Origin: Pseudomonadota bacterium
Lineage (GTDB): Bacteria > Pseudomonadota > Alphaproteobacteria > UBA9655
DNA length: 5,960 bases
Direction of reading: 5' to 3'
NCBI GenBank assembly: GCA_021809225.1
Contig: JAKBAL010000150.1
Coordinates: forward strand, 1 to 5,960
The notes under the pieces were generated by a model, which did no database searches, had not been told where the DNA came from, and saw nothing but the letters and a program-made list of their open reading frames with translations. Below are positions 5,245 to 5,960 of the stretch, piece after piece (within the stretch, counting starts at the first letter, position 1; every line of letters starts with the position of its first letter). The translations under genes were made by a program, and so were the position numbers.

Positions 5245-5960
5245 ATGAACTTTGATAAACTCCTCAAGCTTGTGGGACGTCTTGATGAGGAGGGGAAAGA
5301 ACTCTTTGAGGCTTCCATTTCTTCTTTTTTTGGAGAAACTCTTTTGCCTGATGCTGCTGCTTTTGGAGAGGACGAATTAGATTTAATGGCCTTCCAAGAA
5401 CACGTCGGAGAAAGTATCTTTCGCCCTTTTTTCATGAGTGCTGTGGAGTTTTTTCTCTCAAACGAATACGTCAATGATTTTAATTCCTGGAACGCCATTG
5501 ACTTTTTGCTCAAAAAGAGAGGGGCTCTATTACCCGCGTCTGATAAGCTGTACTTGAAAGGGCTTAAGAATTCTTATATGAGCCTCTATGAAGTGATAGA
5601 TGTACAGCTTGATCAAAGCATTACAGTAAGAAATCTTCTTGAAGATAATGAACCAACCATTATTGTTAAAGAAAAACAGGGGACCCATTACATTTGTCAA
5701 TGGGATTTGCTTGGTGCCCGGCTCGTCAAAACGCCGCAAGCAACCCTTTTTGCGGGAGGACTCTTCATTCTTGATCGAGAGGCCGCAAATGCGGCAAAAG
5801 AGGTGACTCAAAAAATTTCAAAGGTCATGATGAGCAAGGAAAACATTCGTCTTTTTCAAAAAGAAACAAAAGACCCTGTTTTCATGATAAAAAAAATGTG
5901 GGCTAAGGAAATTGTCCAAAATTGGTTTATGGAGGAGATGAGAAAAAGAGAAGGACCTAC
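5245..5960 (+). CDS. Unrecognised protein, C-terminus cut by window edge
   Basis: The frame is open from the ATG at 5245 to the right edge, giving about 239 codons with no stop, so the C-terminus is missing. AAAGGA at 5234-5239 gives a good ribosome site with a short gap, supporting the start. The protein begins MNFDKLLKLVGRLDEEGKEL and is rich in acidic and aromatic residues to about residue 75. No signal peptide or membrane segment is seen. The middle, LYEVIDVQLDQSITVRNLLE at 114-133, followed by a K-rich loop and WDLLGARLV at 153-161, has the look of a small beta-rich module. Similar wording (YEVxxVxxxxxxxxRDLL...DLLxAR) occurs in some uncharacterised bacterial proteins, some with a C-terminal SEC-C zinc motif, which would lie outside this window. 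I cannot assign a function. It follows the IS on the same strand, 76 bases after the transposase stop. Confidence 0.8.
   Translation, partial: MNFDKLLKLVGRLDEEGKELFEASISSFFGETLLPDAAAFGEDELDLMAFQEHVGESIFRPFFMSAVEFFLSNEYVNDFNSWNAIDFLLKKRGALLPASDKLYLKGLKNSYMSLYEVIDVQLDQSITVRNLLEDNEPTIIVKEKQGTHYICQWDLLGARLVKTPQATLFAGGLFILDREAANAAKEVTQKISKVMMSKENIRLFQKETKDPVFMIKKMWAKEIVQNWFMEEMRKREGP

Noticed and set aside
5530..5811. Minus-strand open frame opposite the right-edge gene
   Set aside because: The plus-strand frame is much longer, has a good ribosome site and a protein-like composition; this is a shadow.

Overview
This is an AT-rich bacterial window that looks proteobacterial. It carries a LysR regulator, a SOUL-type heme-binding protein close to a class I photolyase tail, a WrbA-like flavoprotein and an IS256-family element. 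Two disrupted genes and a frameshifted insertion sequence (IS) point to a genome undergoing gene decay, as is common in host-associated lineages. The genus cannot be read from this sequence.

Left part (1-2476): a minus-strand pair, an SbtA-type sodium/bicarbonate permease followed 12 bases later by a DUF6671-like protein that runs off the left edge. A LysR-type regulator is transcribed divergently from it. The 98-base gap holds two dyads, one a T-N11-A LysR-type box. The simplest reading is a locally regulated transport unit in which the LysR protein controls the permease and its partner. The permease partner is not the PII-like SbtB known from cyanobacteria.

Middle (2477-3757): just past the regulator's stop lie the last 45 or so codons of a DNA photolyase (minus strand). 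They abut a SOUL heme-binding gene (plus strand) that has lost its start and probable signal peptide. Both genes are cut at their 5' ends at the same place, so one deletion appears to have removed the middle of a divergent photolyase/SOUL pair. A complete flavodoxin-fold, WrbA-like oxidoreductase converges on the SOUL gene.

Right part (3758-5960): a 93-base gap, then an IS256-family element of about 1.3 kb. Its transposase can be rebuilt (about 418 aa, D-D-E triad intact) but is broken by three frameshifts. A nested inverted repeat sits against the transposase start, as if shielding it from read-through expression. A promoter-like pair at the right edge of the element points at the last gene, an unrecognised protein that runs off the right edge.

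No RNA genes, CRISPR array or new defence-type system was seen. The most interesting items are the SbtA/DUF6671/LysR unit, the double-truncation junction, and the hairpin at the transposase start.
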